64,000 nt of DNA from Sphingosinicella terrae (GCF_003347635.1 NZ_QDFY01000001.1:62001-126000); one strand, 5' to 3'. Shown: positions 33,994 through 44,669, counted from the stretch's first letter. Numbers and translations are program-made. Notes: generated by a model from the letters alone, not told the origin.

Positions 33994-34254
33994 CTGATCT
34001 GTGCCAGTCCCTGAACCGAGGATCGGGCGCCGCCGCCAGGACCCCGTCGGAATCGATCTCGCCCAATGAAGACAGCAGCTCGACTTCTCTCGCGCGGCCG
34101 GGCGGAGAGAGACTGCCTCTAGAATCGATTATTTTATTCATGTCTGCGCATTCCCGGCGCGGCCCCCATTCAGCCGCGCTTCAGGGCGCTGACCCGACTT
34201 TACCGGAGCGGCGCCGATGCTAAGGCGCCCGGCCTTGGGGTGAGGGAGGTCGCG

Positions 34255-35889
34255 ATGCGGATCGGATCGGGAATGGCGCTGGCCGGGACGCTGCTGCTGG
34301 CGTCGCCGTCTTCGGCGCAGGAGGAGCGCACGGCACCGCTCGCCGTCGGCCAATCCGTCGCGGGCGAGCTCACGCCCAACGACCGCCAGCGCCGCACCGG
34401 CAAGTATGAGGACGTCTATGTGGTCCGCGCCCGGCAGGGCGAGCGCATCGATCTGCGCCTCTCCTCCGGTGACTTCGATGCCTATCTCGTCGTCACCGGA
34501 CCCGACGGCTTTTCCCTCTCCAACGACGATGCCGCCGAGGATTCGCTCGACAGCGGCCTCGTCGTCGAGTTTCCCGCCAATGGCGATTATCGCGTCTCCG
34601 CCACGACTTTCCGGCCCGGCGAGACCGGCAGCTATCGGCTCGCCGCCGCCCGTCCCGCCGCCGATGCGGCGGTGACGCGGGCGGAGCCCGCCGTGCCGAT
34701 CGCGCTCGGCGCCGTCGTCAACGGCCGTCTCGCGCCGGGCGATGGCCGCCTCGCCTCGGGCGAGTTCACCGATCGCTACCGCTTCACCGGGCGCCGCGGC
34801 CAGCGCATCCGCGCCGAGCTCACCGCCGGCAAGTTCGACACCTATCTCATCCTGCGCCGGCCGGACGGCAGCCAGGACGACAATGACGACCGAGTCGACG
34901 GCGCCGAGACCTCGACCAACAGCCGGATCGACACCGTGCTCGCGGAGGACGGCGAATATGTGCTCGTCGTCACTTCCTACCAGCCGGGCGAGACCGGAGA
35001 CTACCGCCTGGCGCTGGCGCCGAGCCCCGGCCTGGCCCGTCAACGCGGCGTCCTGGGCGGCCCGCGCGTTCTCGCCTTGCTCGTCGGCGTCTCCGATTAT
35101 GGCGGCCGCACCTCGAACCTTCCGAATACCGATCGCGACGCCGAGCAGCTGTTCGGAAGCCTTCGCGCCACCGGCCTGCTCCATCCGGCGAGCCAGCTCC
35201 TCGTCAACGAGCAGGCGACCGCGAAGGGCATCTCCGATGCCTTTCGCCGCGCGGCCGCCCAAGCGGGCCCCGACGATCTCTTCCTCTTCTTCTTCTCCGG
35301 CCATGGCGACCAGATCGACGTCACGCCCAGCATCCAGGAACTGGACGGGCGGAGCGAGACGATCGAGCTTCGCGACACCGCCATGACGGACGCCGAGCTC
35401 GCGCCGCTCTTCGCGCAGGTGCGCAGCCGGATGGCCCTGGCGGTGATCGATGCCTGCTATTCGGGCGGCTTCCGCAATCTCGTCGACCGGCCGAACGTCA
35501 TGGGCCTGTTCAGCTCGGAAGAAGATCTCACCAGCCTCGTCGCCGACCGGTTCAAGGCCGGCGGCTTCCTGTCCTTCTTCCTGCGCGGCGGCCTGTCGGG
35601 CGAGGCCGACGAGGATGGCGACCGGATCGTCACCGCCGGCGAGCTCGCCACCTATGTCCGCCGCCGCTTCCGGCGCGAGGGCGACATCCCGGCGACCACC
35701 CGCGAGGACGAGCGCAACTTCCAGAACCTGCTGATCGAGCGCGGCGGCGTCCATGTCGACGACGTCGTCGTCCGCCTGGCCGGCGGCGAGGCGCCGGCGG
35801 CGACCGCCGCAGCGCAACGCCCGGCACGGGTCCAGGCATTGGCGGAAGCGATTCCGGTCAGCAAGCGGGGCGGGTCCACTCGCAAATAA
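34255..35889 (+). CDS. Secreted caspase-like (C14) protein with two PPC-type domains
   Basis: A 544-residue exported protein. Signal peptide GMALAGTLLLASPSSAQ is followed by two PPC-like beta-sandwich domains (about 25-130 and 145-255), each with DxYxFxxxxGQRI, DxYLxxxxPDG and PGETGxYRLA repeats. The caspase-like domain starts near 265 (RVLALLVGVSDYGGRTSNLP) and contains the catalytic dyad His 350 in FFSGHGDQ and Cys 401 in VIDACYSGGF. Bacterial C14 proteins of this type cleave after basic or acidic residues; the target is unknown. ATG 34255 has GGAGG five bases upstream. No partner gene is adjacent. Confidence 0.85.
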   Translation: MRIGSGMALAGTLLLASPSSAQEERTAPLAVGQSVAGELTPNDRQRRTGKYEDVYVVRARQGERIDLRLSSGDFDAYLVVTGPDGFSLSNDDAAEDSLDSGLVVEFPANGDYRVSATTFRPGETGSYRLAAARPAADAAVTRAEPAVPIALGAVVNGRLAPGDGRLASGEFTDRYRFTGRRGQRIRAELTAGKFDTYLILRRPDGSQDDNDDRVDGAETSTNSRIDTVLAEDGEYVLVVTSYQPGETGDYRLALAPSPGLARQRGVLGGPRVLALLVGVSDYGGRTSNLPNTDRDAEQLFGSLRATGLLHPASQLLVNEQATAKGISDAFRRAAAQAGPDDLFLFFFSGHGDQIDVTPSIQELDGRSETIELRDTAMTDAELAPLFAQVRSRMALAVIDACYSGGFRNLVDRPNVMGLFSSEEDLTSLVADRFKAGGFLSFFLRGGLSGEADEDGDRIVTAGELATYVRRRFRREGDIPATTREDERNFQNLLIERGGVHVDDVVVRLAGGEAPAATAAAQRPARVQALAEAIPVSKRGGSTRK

Positions 35890-35934
35890 CCGCTCGGCGC
35901 GAACAACCTTGAGCGGGATGCATCCCCGACTCGA

Positions 35935-36120
35935 TCAGTCTCCGGCGTGCTCGGGCTTACCCTTGCGCTTGGTGGAGGCCATCTTCTCGAGCTCCTTCTT
36001 GCTCATCGAATCGGCCATCTGCTTGGACGCGCCCTGGAGCTTGCTCTTGGGCGTGTCGCCGCGCTTGGCGGACAGAGCGGCGCCGGCGGCTTTCTGCTGG
36101 GCGGCGGACTTGGCGGGCAT
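35935..36120 (-). CDS. DUF3008 family small basic protein
   Basis: A 61-residue Lys/Ala-rich protein matching DUF3008: MPAKSAAQQKAAGAALSAKR at the start, SKLQGASKQMADSMSKKELE in the middle, and the highly conserved ending MASTKRKGKPEH. Its function is unknown; the composition suggests nucleic-acid contact or a stress-related structural role. The ATG has AAGGAG seven bases upstream. It is encoded just downstream of astB on the same strand with 51 bases between. Confidence 0.88.
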   Translation of the reverse strand: MPAKSAAQQKAAGAALSAKRGDTPKSKLQGASKQMADSMSKKELEKMASTKRKGKPEHAGD

Positions 36121-36171
36121 GGAACGTCTCCTTTCGGCGCGTCAACGAAGCGGCCGAAAGCGTGGTTCCGG

Positions 36172-37425
36172 TCAAAGCAAGGCGTCGAGCTCCAGCAAGG
36201 CGTGGAGCGCACGGCGCGCCTGCTCGATCCGCGCCCAAAGCGCCGGATCGCCAAGGTCCGGGGGCGCGATCTGCTCGGGCCATTCCGACGCGATGCAATC
36301 GGCGATCCGGTCCAGCTTGGATTCGTCGACAAGGAAACGCGGATCGACGGTCGCCGGATCGGCGACCACGCGCAGCCGCAGGCAGGCCGGGCCGCCGCCA
36401 TTGGCCATGGACTGGCGCACGTCGACCACGCCCAGCCGGCGGATCGGTCCGTTGCCCGCCGCCATCGCCTCGAGCCAGGCCCAGACGCTCGGCGTCTCGC
36501 GCGCTTCCCCCGGCACGATCAGCGCCATCGTCCCGTCCGGCAGGGTGACCAGCTGGGCATTGAACAGGTAGGAGCGGATCGCATCCTCGAGGCTGACCAC
36601 GCTCGCCGGCACCTCGACGATCTCGAGCTCGGGCAGCAGCCGCTTGAGCGCCGCATAGAAAGCGGGCCGGTCCTCGAACGCCTGCTCGTGCGCGAACAGG
36701 ACATGACCGTTGGCGACGGCGACGACGTCGTTGTGGAAGGCGCCGGCGGCGATCGCCGCCTCCGACTGGGCGACGAACAGGGTCCGGTCCGGATCGAGCC
36801 GGTTCAGCCGGGCGACCGCCCGCGACGCCTCGACATGCTGGCGGGCCGGGAAGGCGCCGCCGCGCAGGCCGTAGACGAAGATCTCGACGCCCGGCGCGTC
36901 ATGGCCGGCGGCGAGCCGCATATGGTTGGCCGCGCCCTCGTCGCCGAAGGCGGGCGGCACCGGCGGATGGACGGCGAAATGGCGCGTATCGGCAAAGGCG
37001 AGCTCGAGCTGCCGCAGCGTCGCCGGCCATTCGTGGCTCCGATGCGGCATCGTGCGCAGGTTGGCGACCGTGATGTGGCAACGCCCGTCGCCGGTATCGG
37101 GCGCCGGGGAGACGGTGGCGGCATTGGCCGCCCACATCGCCGAGGCCGAGAAGGCCGCCGGGCGCAGCGTCTCCGGCACGTCGTCAGGCCGCGTGCCGAG
37201 CGCGTCCAGCCAGTCGCGATTGGGACGGGGGTGGGGCAGGAGGATGCCCTGCGGCAGCCCCAGCGCGAGATTGTGGCGCATCTTGGCGACGCCCTCCAGC
37301 GCCGCCGCGCGCGGATAGGCGACCATGCCCTTGTTGGTGGTCGAGGCGATGTTGCCGAGGCTGAGCCCGGAATAATTGTGGCTCGGCCCGACGATCCCGT
37401 CGAAATTGATCTCGACCCGCGTCAC
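36172..37425 (-). CDS. astB: N-succinylarginine dihydrolase
   Basis: A 417-residue enzyme of the amidinotransferase fold that converts N2-succinylarginine to N2-succinylornithine, CO2 and ammonia, the second step of the arginine succinyltransferase pathway. The N-terminal stretch VEINFDGIVGPSHNYSGLSL is the AstB signature; ANAATVSPAPDT, HVLFAHEQAFED and MANGGGPACLRLRV (with the active-site Cys) follow. The GTG start overlaps the astA stop as GTGA. Confidence 0.96.
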   Translation of the reverse strand: MTRVEINFDGIVGPSHNYSGLSLGNIASTTNKGMVAYPRAAALEGVAKMRHNLALGLPQGILLPHPRPNRDWLDALGTRPDDVPETLRPAAFSASAMWAANAATVSPAPDTGDGRCHITVANLRTMPHRSHEWPATLRQLELAFADTRHFAVHPPVPPAFGDEGAANHMRLAAGHDAPGVEIFVYGLRGGAFPARQHVEASRAVARLNRLDPDRTLFVAQSEAAIAAGAFHNDVVAVANGHVLFAHEQAFEDRPAFYAALKRLLPELEIVEVPASVVSLEDAIRSYLFNAQLVTLPDGTMALIVPGEARETPSVWAWLEAMAAGNGPIRRLGVVDVRQSMANGGGPACLRLRVVADPATVDPRFLVDESKLDRIADCIASEWPEQIAPPDLGDPALWARIEQARRALHALLELDALL

Positions 37426-38441
37426 CGCGCCACCGCGACGAAGGCGTCGCCCACCTCAAGCCCGAGCCGCTCGCGGCTGCCCTGGTCGAGCCGCGCCTCG
37501 CCATTCTCGCCCGGATGCACCTTGCCGTAGCTCGCGACGAAATCTCGGCGGTCGCCGGATGCGACGAGCATCGCCTGGCCGCTCTCCTCCGCGACCGAGC
37601 CGGACAAGGTGAATTCCCGCGATTCGCGGATCGTGCGGATCGACTCGGTGACGACCGACATGGTCGGGCCGCCGTCGAAGATGTCGACATAGCCGTCGGC
37701 GGAGAAGCCCTCGCGCTCCAGCATCTTCATCGCCGCTCGGCCCGAAGGGTGGGGGACGCCGAGCACGTGGCGCGCGCTCTCCGGCAGCATCGCCGTGTAG
37801 ATCGGCGTCTTCGGCATCAGGTCGGCGATGAACTGGGTGCCGTGGGCGGCATTGAACTCGTCCGCCTCCTGGAAGCTCATGCCGAAGAAGCGGCCGGCGA
37901 TCGCGTCCCAGAATGCCGAGCCGCCGCCTTCGTCGATGACTCCGCGCAGCTCGGCGATCACCCGATCGGCGAAGCGCTGGCGATGGAGCTTGATGAACAG
38001 ATAGCGGCTGCGCGCGAGCAGCATGCCGAGCCCGCCGGCTCGCTCGCCGGGATGGAGGAAAAGTCCGCCCACCTCCGAGCAACCCTCGAAGTCGGTGCAA
38101 AGGGTGAGCGTCTCCGCGCGGAACGTCCGGCCGAGCTCGCGCGAGGTCTGGGTGAGAGTGGAGATGCGATAGCTGTAGAAGGGCTGCTGCATGCCGACGC
38201 GGCTGAACACCTGGCAGGTACCCCGGATCTGGCCGGTCTCGACATTCTCGAGCACGAACAGGAACATGTCGCCTTCCGGCGATTCCTCGTCGCGGGAAAA
38301 GGCGTCGTCCGACCGCGCCAGCTTCGCGACCAGCGCGCCGCGGTCCGGCTGAAGGTTGGTGAAGCCGCCGCCGGTCAGCTTCGCCATTTCATAGATCGCC
38401 TCGAAATCCCCGTCTTGTGCCGGCCGTACCCTGAAGCTCAC
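37422..38441 (-). CDS. astA: Arginine N-succinyltransferase
   Basis: A 339-residue acyltransferase that transfers succinyl from succinyl-CoA to arginine, the first AST step. It starts FRVRPAQDGDFEAIYEMAKL, and shows the family stretches GGGFTNLQPDRGAL, EVGGLFLHPGERAGGLGMLL and FWDAIAGRFFGMSFQEADEF. A single subunit type is encoded, unlike the AruF/AruG pair of pseudomonads. Both ends overlap neighbours by GTGA (GTG start with the M20 stop, TGA with the astB start), so the three genes are tightly coupled. astC and astD are not in the window. Confidence 0.95.
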   Translation of the reverse strand: MSFRVRPAQDGDFEAIYEMAKLTGGGFTNLQPDRGALVAKLARSDDAFSRDEESPEGDMFLFVLENVETGQIRGTCQVFSRVGMQQPFYSYRISTLTQTSRELGRTFRAETLTLCTDFEGCSEVGGLFLHPGERAGGLGMLLARSRYLFIKLHRQRFADRVIAELRGVIDEGGGSAFWDAIAGRFFGMSFQEADEFNAAHGTQFIADLMPKTPIYTAMLPESARHVLGVPHPSGRAAMKMLEREGFSADGYVDIFDGGPTMSVVTESIRTIRESREFTLSGSVAEESGQAMLVASGDRRDFVASYGKVHPGENGEARLDQGSRERLGLEVGDAFVAVAR

Positions 38442-39652
38442 AGTTCACCCCCCTCGGCCAGCCGCAGGATGGTGAGCGCCGACAGCTGCGCGCGCTCGAC
38501 CAGGCTGGCCACGATCAGAAATTCGTCCTCGGAATGGATGGCGCCGCCGCGCACTCCCATCGTGTCGACCACGGGCACGCCGCAGGCCGCGATATTGTTG
38601 CCGTCGCACACGCCGCCTGTATCGCGCCACCCGATCTCCTGGCCGAGATCGGCGCCGCAGCGGCGGACCAGGCGGTAGAGCGCCTCGGCGCGCGCGTCGA
38701 TCGGCTTGGGCGGGCGGCCGAAGCCGCCATGCACGTCGATCGCCACGTCGTGCGCAGCCGCGACCGTCCGCACGATGTCCTCGATCAGCGCCTGCGCGCG
38801 CGCCTGGTCCTCCGGCGTCGTCGGCCGGAGGTTGACGCGCAGCACGGCGCGGTCGGGAACGACATTGTTGGGTCCGCCGCCGTCGATCCGCGCCGGATTG
38901 ATCTTCATTCCGGCCTCGCGCGCGGCGGCAAGCCGCAGGGCGAGATCGGCGGCGGCGACGAGCGCGTTGCGGCCTTCCTCCGGGTTGCGCCCGGCATGGG
39001 CGCTGCGGCCGCGCACGGACAGGCTGAAATTGCCGCTGCCCGGTCGCGCGCCGGCGAGCGTGCCGTCGGGCAGGGCCGAAGGCTCGTAGGTGAGCGCCGC
39101 CTTCTTGCCGCGTGCCGCCGCGGCAATGAGCGGCGCCGAGCCCGGCGAGCCGACTTCCTCGTCGCTGTTGATCACCACTTCATAGCCGACCCGCCCGGCG
39201 ATCGGCGAGGCCTCGACCGCCTGCAGCGCCGCCAGCATGACGGCGAGCCCGCCCTTCATGTCGGCGACGCCGGGTCCTCCGAGCACGATGTCTTGCTCAC
39301 GCCAGAAGACCTTCTGGAAGGGATGATCGGCGGCGAACACGGTGTCCATGTGGCCGGTGAAGAGCAATTGCACCGGCGCTTCGGGGCGCACCGCGAGATG
39401 GAGATTGGCGCCGTGCGCGATCGGGCTCAGCGAACCGTCGGCCGCCATCGCATCGGCCGGCGCCGGCTCGGAGAGGACGAGGCGGCCGGGCAGAGCCGAG
39501 AAGGCGTCGGCGAGCAGCCCTGCGACCCTGCCGAGGCCGTCCAGGTTGCGCGACCCGCTGTTGACCGCGGCCCAGGACATGGTCTGGTCGAGCATCGGCG
39601 CCTGCGCGCACCGCTCGACCGCGGCCGCTTCGTGGCTGGGAAGGGATTGCAT
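38438..39652 (-). CDS. M20 family metallohydrolase in the ast operon
   Basis: A 404-residue zinc-dependent aminoacylase/carboxypeptidase-type hydrolase. Metal-site motifs are LLFTGHMDTVF (first His, Asp), GVADMKGGLAVMLAAL (bridging Asp), INSDEEVGSPGS (catalytic Glu pair) and GAIHSEDEF near the C-terminus (last His). The dimerisation domain between them carries GNFSLSVRGRSAHAGRNPE. It is the first gene of the operon with astA and astB, joined by a GTGA overlap. AstE of other bacteria belongs to a different family (M14-like), so this protein may remove succinate from succinylglutamate in its place; that is inference from context. Glutamate carboxypeptidase is the closest general label. Confidence 0.85.
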   Translation of the reverse strand: MQSLPSHEAAAVERCAQAPMLDQTMSWAAVNSGSRNLDGLGRVAGLLADAFSALPGRLVLSEPAPADAMAADGSLSPIAHGANLHLAVRPEAPVQLLFTGHMDTVFAADHPFQKVFWREQDIVLGGPGVADMKGGLAVMLAALQAVEASPIAGRVGYEVVINSDEEVGSPGSAPLIAAAARGKKAALTYEPSALPDGTLAGARPGSGNFSLSVRGRSAHAGRNPEEGRNALVAAADLALRLAAAREAGMKINPARIDGGGPNNVVPDRAVLRVNLRPTTPEDQARAQALIEDIVRTVAAAHDVAIDVHGGFGRPPKPIDARAEALYRLVRRCGADLGQEIGWRDTGGVCDGNNIAACGVPVVDTMGVRGGAIHSEDEFLIVASLVERAQLSALTILRLAEGGEL

Positions 39653-39785
39653 GGCAGCGGCTCTAGACGGACGACGGCGATGGCGAAAGGGGTGAGGGCA
39701 ACTCGCCTGGCAGCGCCGCTTTACTCCCGGCGCACCCAGAGTTATCGGTCGCGGCCATGTCCGGATCGATGATGAAATCGATTAG

Positions 39786-41027
<1,242 letters not shown>

Positions 41028-41061
41028 TCCTTCCCCATTCAGGGGTTCGGCACGAAGCCGG

Positions 41062-41097
41062 CTCCTTCCCCTCCCTGAGCGCAGGGAGGGGAAGGAG
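41062..41097. repeat. Palindromic intergenic hairpin, CCCTCCCT type
   Basis: A perfect 15-bp stem CTCCTTCCCCTCCCT / AGGGAGGGGAAGGAG with loop GAGCGC lies between the convergent asd and rppH genes. The CCCTCCCTG...CAGGGAGGG core recurs twice at 48107-48212, so it belongs to a dispersed repeat family and probably also ends transcription. Confidence 0.7.
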
Positions 41098-41565
41098 TCA
41101 CAGCCACTCCCGGAACGCCGCGACGATATCCTCGTAGAGCTTCTTCTTGAACGGGACGATCAGCGCCGGGAGCTCGATCGGATCGGCCCATTTCCAGGCG
41201 CGGAATTCGGGCTCGGGCGTGGCGATGTCGACGTCGGCATCCTCGCCCAGGAACCGCGCCAGGAACCAGACCTGGCGCTGCCCCCGCCAGGGCTTGCTCC
41301 AGATCTTGCCGATGAGATCCTGGGGCAGATCGTAGGTCAGCGACTCTTTCGCCCGCGCGACGATCTCGACGAGGTCGGCGCGGATCCCGGTCTCCTCCTC
41401 GAGCTCGCGGAGCGCGCCTTCGAGCGGCTCCTCGCCGGGATCGAGCCCGCCCTGGGGCATCTGCCAGGCCTCCAGCGTGCTGTCGAGCCGCTGCCCGACC
41501 CAGACCTTGCGCTTGCGGTTGAGCAGCATCAGCCCGACTCCGGGGCGGTAGAGATCCTCGTCCAT
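41098..41565 (-). CDS. rppH: RNA pyrophosphohydrolase
   Basis: A 155-residue Nudix protein matching RppH, which removes pyrophosphate from the 5' end of mRNAs and starts their decay. It begins YRPGVGLMLLNRKRKVWVGQ and continues with EAWQMPQGGLDPGEEP and LRELEEETGI, the Nudix box with intact REx2EE metal ligands. WRGQRQVWFLARFLGED and FRAWKWADPIELPALIVPFK are typical of RppH. The ATG shares one base with the stop of the upstream esterase (TGATG), so the two are translated together; GGAGGG lies six bases upstream. Confidence 0.95.
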   Translation of the reverse strand: MDEDLYRPGVGLMLLNRKRKVWVGQRLDSTLEAWQMPQGGLDPGEEPLEGALRELEEETGIRADLVEIVARAKESLTYDLPQDLIGKIWSKPWRGQRQVWFLARFLGEDADVDIATPEPEFRAWKWADPIELPALIVPFKKKLYEDIVAAFREWL

Positions 41566-42512
41566 CAGCGTCCCTCCTGCCCGAGCAGCAGCTTCAGCGC
41601 CGCCACATTCTCCCTGATATCGTCGGCGGCGGAGGGGATCGCCCTCCTCAGATTGATGAAGCCGTGGATGTTGCCCGCCGCCTCGCGGAAGACGGTCGGC
41701 ACGCCGGCCTGCACGCAGGCGGCCGCATAGGCGCGGCCCTGGTCGCGGATCGGGTCGAGGCTCGCGGTGGTGACCAGGGTCGGCGGCAGCCCCGCCTGGC
41801 TCTTCAGCAGCGGCGCGTACCGCCAGTCGCGGGAGTCGGCGCGATAGCATTCCTCGAACCAGTCCATGCTCTTCTCGCTGAGCAGATAGCCTTCGCCGAA
41901 ATCCTGGCGGCTGGGATAGCCCTTGTCCGGATCGGCCGCGGGATAGATGGGCCACTGCGCCAGCACGGGCACCGCCGCCGGATCGTCGCGGAGCGCGAGC
42001 GCGGTCACGATCGCGAAATTGCCGCCGGCGCTGTCCCCGCACAGGACGAGGCCGGTCACTTGCCGCTCGAGCGCCTCCGGGCTCGAGGCGGCCCAGCGGG
42101 CGGCAGCCATCGCATCCTCGACTCCGGCCGGCCAGGGATGCTCGGGCGCCAGCCGATAGTCGACCGCGAGCACCGGCATGTCGAGCTCGCGCGCCATCTC
42201 GGCGCAGAAAGGCTCGTGGGTGTCGAGGTCGCCGAGGACGAAGCCGCCGCCATGGAAGAAGAGGAAGAGCGGCCCGGGGTCGCGCGACGCGCGGGCGTCG
42301 AACAGGCGCATCCGGATCTCGCCGGCGGGGCCGGGCATGGCGAGGTCGCGGATCAGGGCGAGCTCGCCGGTCGGCGCATCGGCGACCTGGCGCGAGCGCA
42401 CCATCATCTCGCGCGCCTCCGCGAGGCCCAACTCGTAGGCGCGCTGGCTGGGCAGCGCGTTCACATAATCGAGGAACTGGCGCACGTCGGGACGCACATA
42501 GGGTTCGGCCAT
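41565..42512 (-). CDS. Alpha/beta hydrolase (hormone-sensitive lipase family)
   Basis: A 315-residue esterase of the HSL/bHSL group. The oxyanion-hole motif is FLFFHGGGFVLGDLDTHEPF, the nucleophile elbow is LVLCGDSAGGNFAI, Asp sits in ASLDPIRDQG and His in GNIHGFINLR. It should hydrolyse short acyl esters in the cytoplasm. ATG 42512 is chosen over a GTG six bases upstream because GGAG is at five bases. It is the first gene of a two-gene operon with rppH. Confidence 0.92.
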   Translation of the reverse strand: MAEPYVRPDVRQFLDYVNALPSQRAYELGLAEAREMMVRSRQVADAPTGELALIRDLAMPGPAGEIRMRLFDARASRDPGPLFLFFHGGGFVLGDLDTHEPFCAEMARELDMPVLAVDYRLAPEHPWPAGVEDAMAAARWAASSPEALERQVTGLVLCGDSAGGNFAIVTALALRDDPAAVPVLAQWPIYPAADPDKGYPSRQDFGEGYLLSEKSMDWFEECYRADSRDWRYAPLLKSQAGLPPTLVTTASLDPIRDQGRAYAAACVQAGVPTVFREAAGNIHGFINLRRAIPSAADDIRENVAALKLLLGQEGR

Positions 42513-42767
42513 GATCACTCCGGTTTAACTCGCGATTCGAATGCCTATCTAGGGCCGGATCGCCCGCGGCCGAAGGGCCGGCGCGGCCCGCAAGGGAATG
42601 ATCGATCCACGCGGCGCCGGGCCGGCGCGAAATCGGACCCGAGGGACGGGCGGCGCTGGAACGATCTTGTCTTGGCGCTTGCGGGGCGCCGCCATGGTTG
42701 TGACGGGCGCATGGCGGGGCTAGGTTCCGCGCGCGGCCGGCGGCCGCTCTTGTTGAAGGAAAATCCG

Positions 42768-44648
42768 TTGGCGACGGCCACCCATCTCATCACCGAAGTC
42801 GAACCCCGCACCGATGACGCTCCCGAGGCGGTCGTCGTCCGCTTCGCCGGCGATTCCGGCGACGGCATGCAGCTGACCGGCGGCCAGTTCACGCTCTCGA
42901 CGGCGCTGGCCGGCAACGATCTCGCCACCTTCCCCGATTTCCCCGCCGAGATCCGCGCGCCGCAGGGGACGACCTTCGGCGTCTCCGCCTTCCAGATCAA
43001 TTTCGGATCCGCCGCGATCGAGACGGCCGGCGACGCGCCCGATGTCCTGATCGCGATGAATCCGGCGGCGCTCAAGACCAATGTCGGCGATCTCAAGCCC
43101 GGCGGCCTGATCATCGCCGACGAAGGCGAGTTCGGCGCGCGCAACCTCGCCAAGGCGGGCTACGAGACCAGCCCGCTCGAGGACGGCTCGCTCGGCAAAT
43201 GGCAGCTCGTCCGGTTCAACATCAGCCAGCTCACCCTGGACGCGGTGAAGCCCTTCGGCCTCGGCAACAAGGAGGCGCTGCGCTGCAAGAACATGTGGAC
43301 TTTGGGCCTGGCCTTGTGGATGTTCGACCGCGATCGCGCGCCGATCGAAGCCTGGCTGCGCGCGAAGTTCGCCAAGGCGCCCGAGCTCGCCGAAGCCAAT
43401 ATCGCCGCCCTGAATGCCGGCCATGCCTTCGGCGAGACCGCCGAGATCGGCTCGCCGCTCAAGCAGCACCATGTCGATCCGGCGCCGGCCGAGCCGGGCC
43501 TCTACCGCACCGTGACCGGTGCCGAGGCGATCTCGCTGGGCCTCGTCGCCGGCTGTCAGCTCGCCGGCCTGCCGATGTTCTTCGGCGGCTATCCGATCAC
43601 CCCGGCGAGCGCGATCCTCCACCATCTCTCGCGCCTCAAGGAATATGGGGTCACCACCTTCCAGGCCGAGGACGAGATTGCGGCGGTGGCCGCGGCCATC
43701 GGCGCCAGCTTCGCCGGCCAGCTCGGCATCACCTCCTCCTCGGGGCCGGGTATCGCCCTCAAGACCGAGGCGATCGGCCTCGCCATCATGACCGAGCTTC
43801 CGCTCGTCATCGTCAACTCCCAGCGCGGCGGCCCTTCGACGGGGCTGCCGACCAAGACCGAGCAGTCGGACCTCTACCAGGCCGTCTACGGGCGCAACGG
43901 CGACGCGCCGCTGCCGGTGATCGCCGCCCGTTCGCCCGCCGACGCGTTCGACTGCGCGATCGAGGCGTGCCGCATCGCCGTCCAGTACATGACCCCGGTG
44001 ATGCTGCTGACCGACGGCTATATCGCCAATGCCGCCGAGCCCTGGCGGGTGCCCGACATGTCCGGCTACGAACGGTTCGATGTCGGCTTCCACGACGCGC
44101 CGCTGGCGGAAGGGGAGGCGGTCAACCCCTATGCCCGCGACGAGAAGCTCGCGCGCGTCTGGATCAAGCCGGGCACGGCCGGGCTCACCCACCGGATCGG
44201 CGGCATCGAGAAGAATGTCGGCACCGGCCATATCGACTATGCGCCCGACAACCACCAGGCGATGACCGACATCCGCGCCAACAAGGTGCTCGGCGTCGCC
44301 GATTCTATCCCTGACCAGGATGTCTGCCTGGGCGCGCCGGGCGGCAAGCTTGCCGTGATCGGCTGGGGCTCCACCTTCGGGCCCATCCACCAGGCGGTGC
44401 GGCGCGCGCGCGGCCGCGGGCTCGATGTCAGCCACGTCCATGTGCGCCACATCTGGCCGCTGCCGAGGAATCTCGGCGAGCTGCTGCGCTCCTACGAGCG
44501 GGTGATCGTGCCCGAGATGAACAACGGCCAGCTCAAGACCCTGCTTCGCGACCAGTATCTCGTCGACGCCAAGCCGGTGAACAAGGTCTCCGGCAAGCCG
44601 TTCAAGATCTCGGAGATCGAGGCCGCCATCGAGGAGGCATTGGCTTGA
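42768..44648 (+). CDS. korA: 2-oxoacid:ferredoxin oxidoreductase, fused gamma-alpha subunit
   Basis: A 626-residue subunit of a 2-oxoacid:ferredoxin oxidoreductase, most likely for 2-oxoglutarate. The N-terminal 190 residues are the gamma domain (VVRFAGDSGDGMQLTGGQFT, FPAEIRAPQGTTFGVSAFQI); the rest is the alpha domain, with AISLGLVAGCQLAGLPMFFG, YPITPASAILHHLSRL and SSGPGIALKTEAIGLAIMTE, the latter two near the thiamine and CoA sites. The enzyme converts the 2-oxoacid and CoA to acyl-CoA, CO2 and reduced ferredoxin. TTG 42768 is the best start (AAGGA seven bases upstream). A microORF and korB follow. Confidence 0.9.
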   Translation: MATATHLITEVEPRTDDAPEAVVVRFAGDSGDGMQLTGGQFTLSTALAGNDLATFPDFPAEIRAPQGTTFGVSAFQINFGSAAIETAGDAPDVLIAMNPAALKTNVGDLKPGGLIIADEGEFGARNLAKAGYETSPLEDGSLGKWQLVRFNISQLTLDAVKPFGLGNKEALRCKNMWTLGLALWMFDRDRAPIEAWLRAKFAKAPELAEANIAALNAGHAFGETAEIGSPLKQHHVDPAPAEPGLYRTVTGAEAISLGLVAGCQLAGLPMFFGGYPITPASAILHHLSRLKEYGVTTFQAEDEIAAVAAAIGASFAGQLGITSSSGPGIALKTEAIGLAIMTELPLVIVNSQRGGPSTGLPTKTEQSDLYQAVYGRNGDAPLPVIAARSPADAFDCAIEACRIAVQYMTPVMLLTDGYIANAAEPWRVPDMSGYERFDVGFHDAPLAEGEAVNPYARDEKLARVWIKPGTAGLTHRIGGIEKNVGTGHIDYAPDNHQAMTDIRANKVLGVADSIPDQDVCLGAPGGKLAVIGWGSTFGPIHQAVRRARGRGLDVSHVHVRHIWPLPRNLGELLRSYERVIVPEMNNGQLKTLLRDQYLVDAKPVNKVSGKPFKISEIEAAIEEALA

Positions 44649-44669
44649 GCGCGGAGCATTCCCCTTTCC

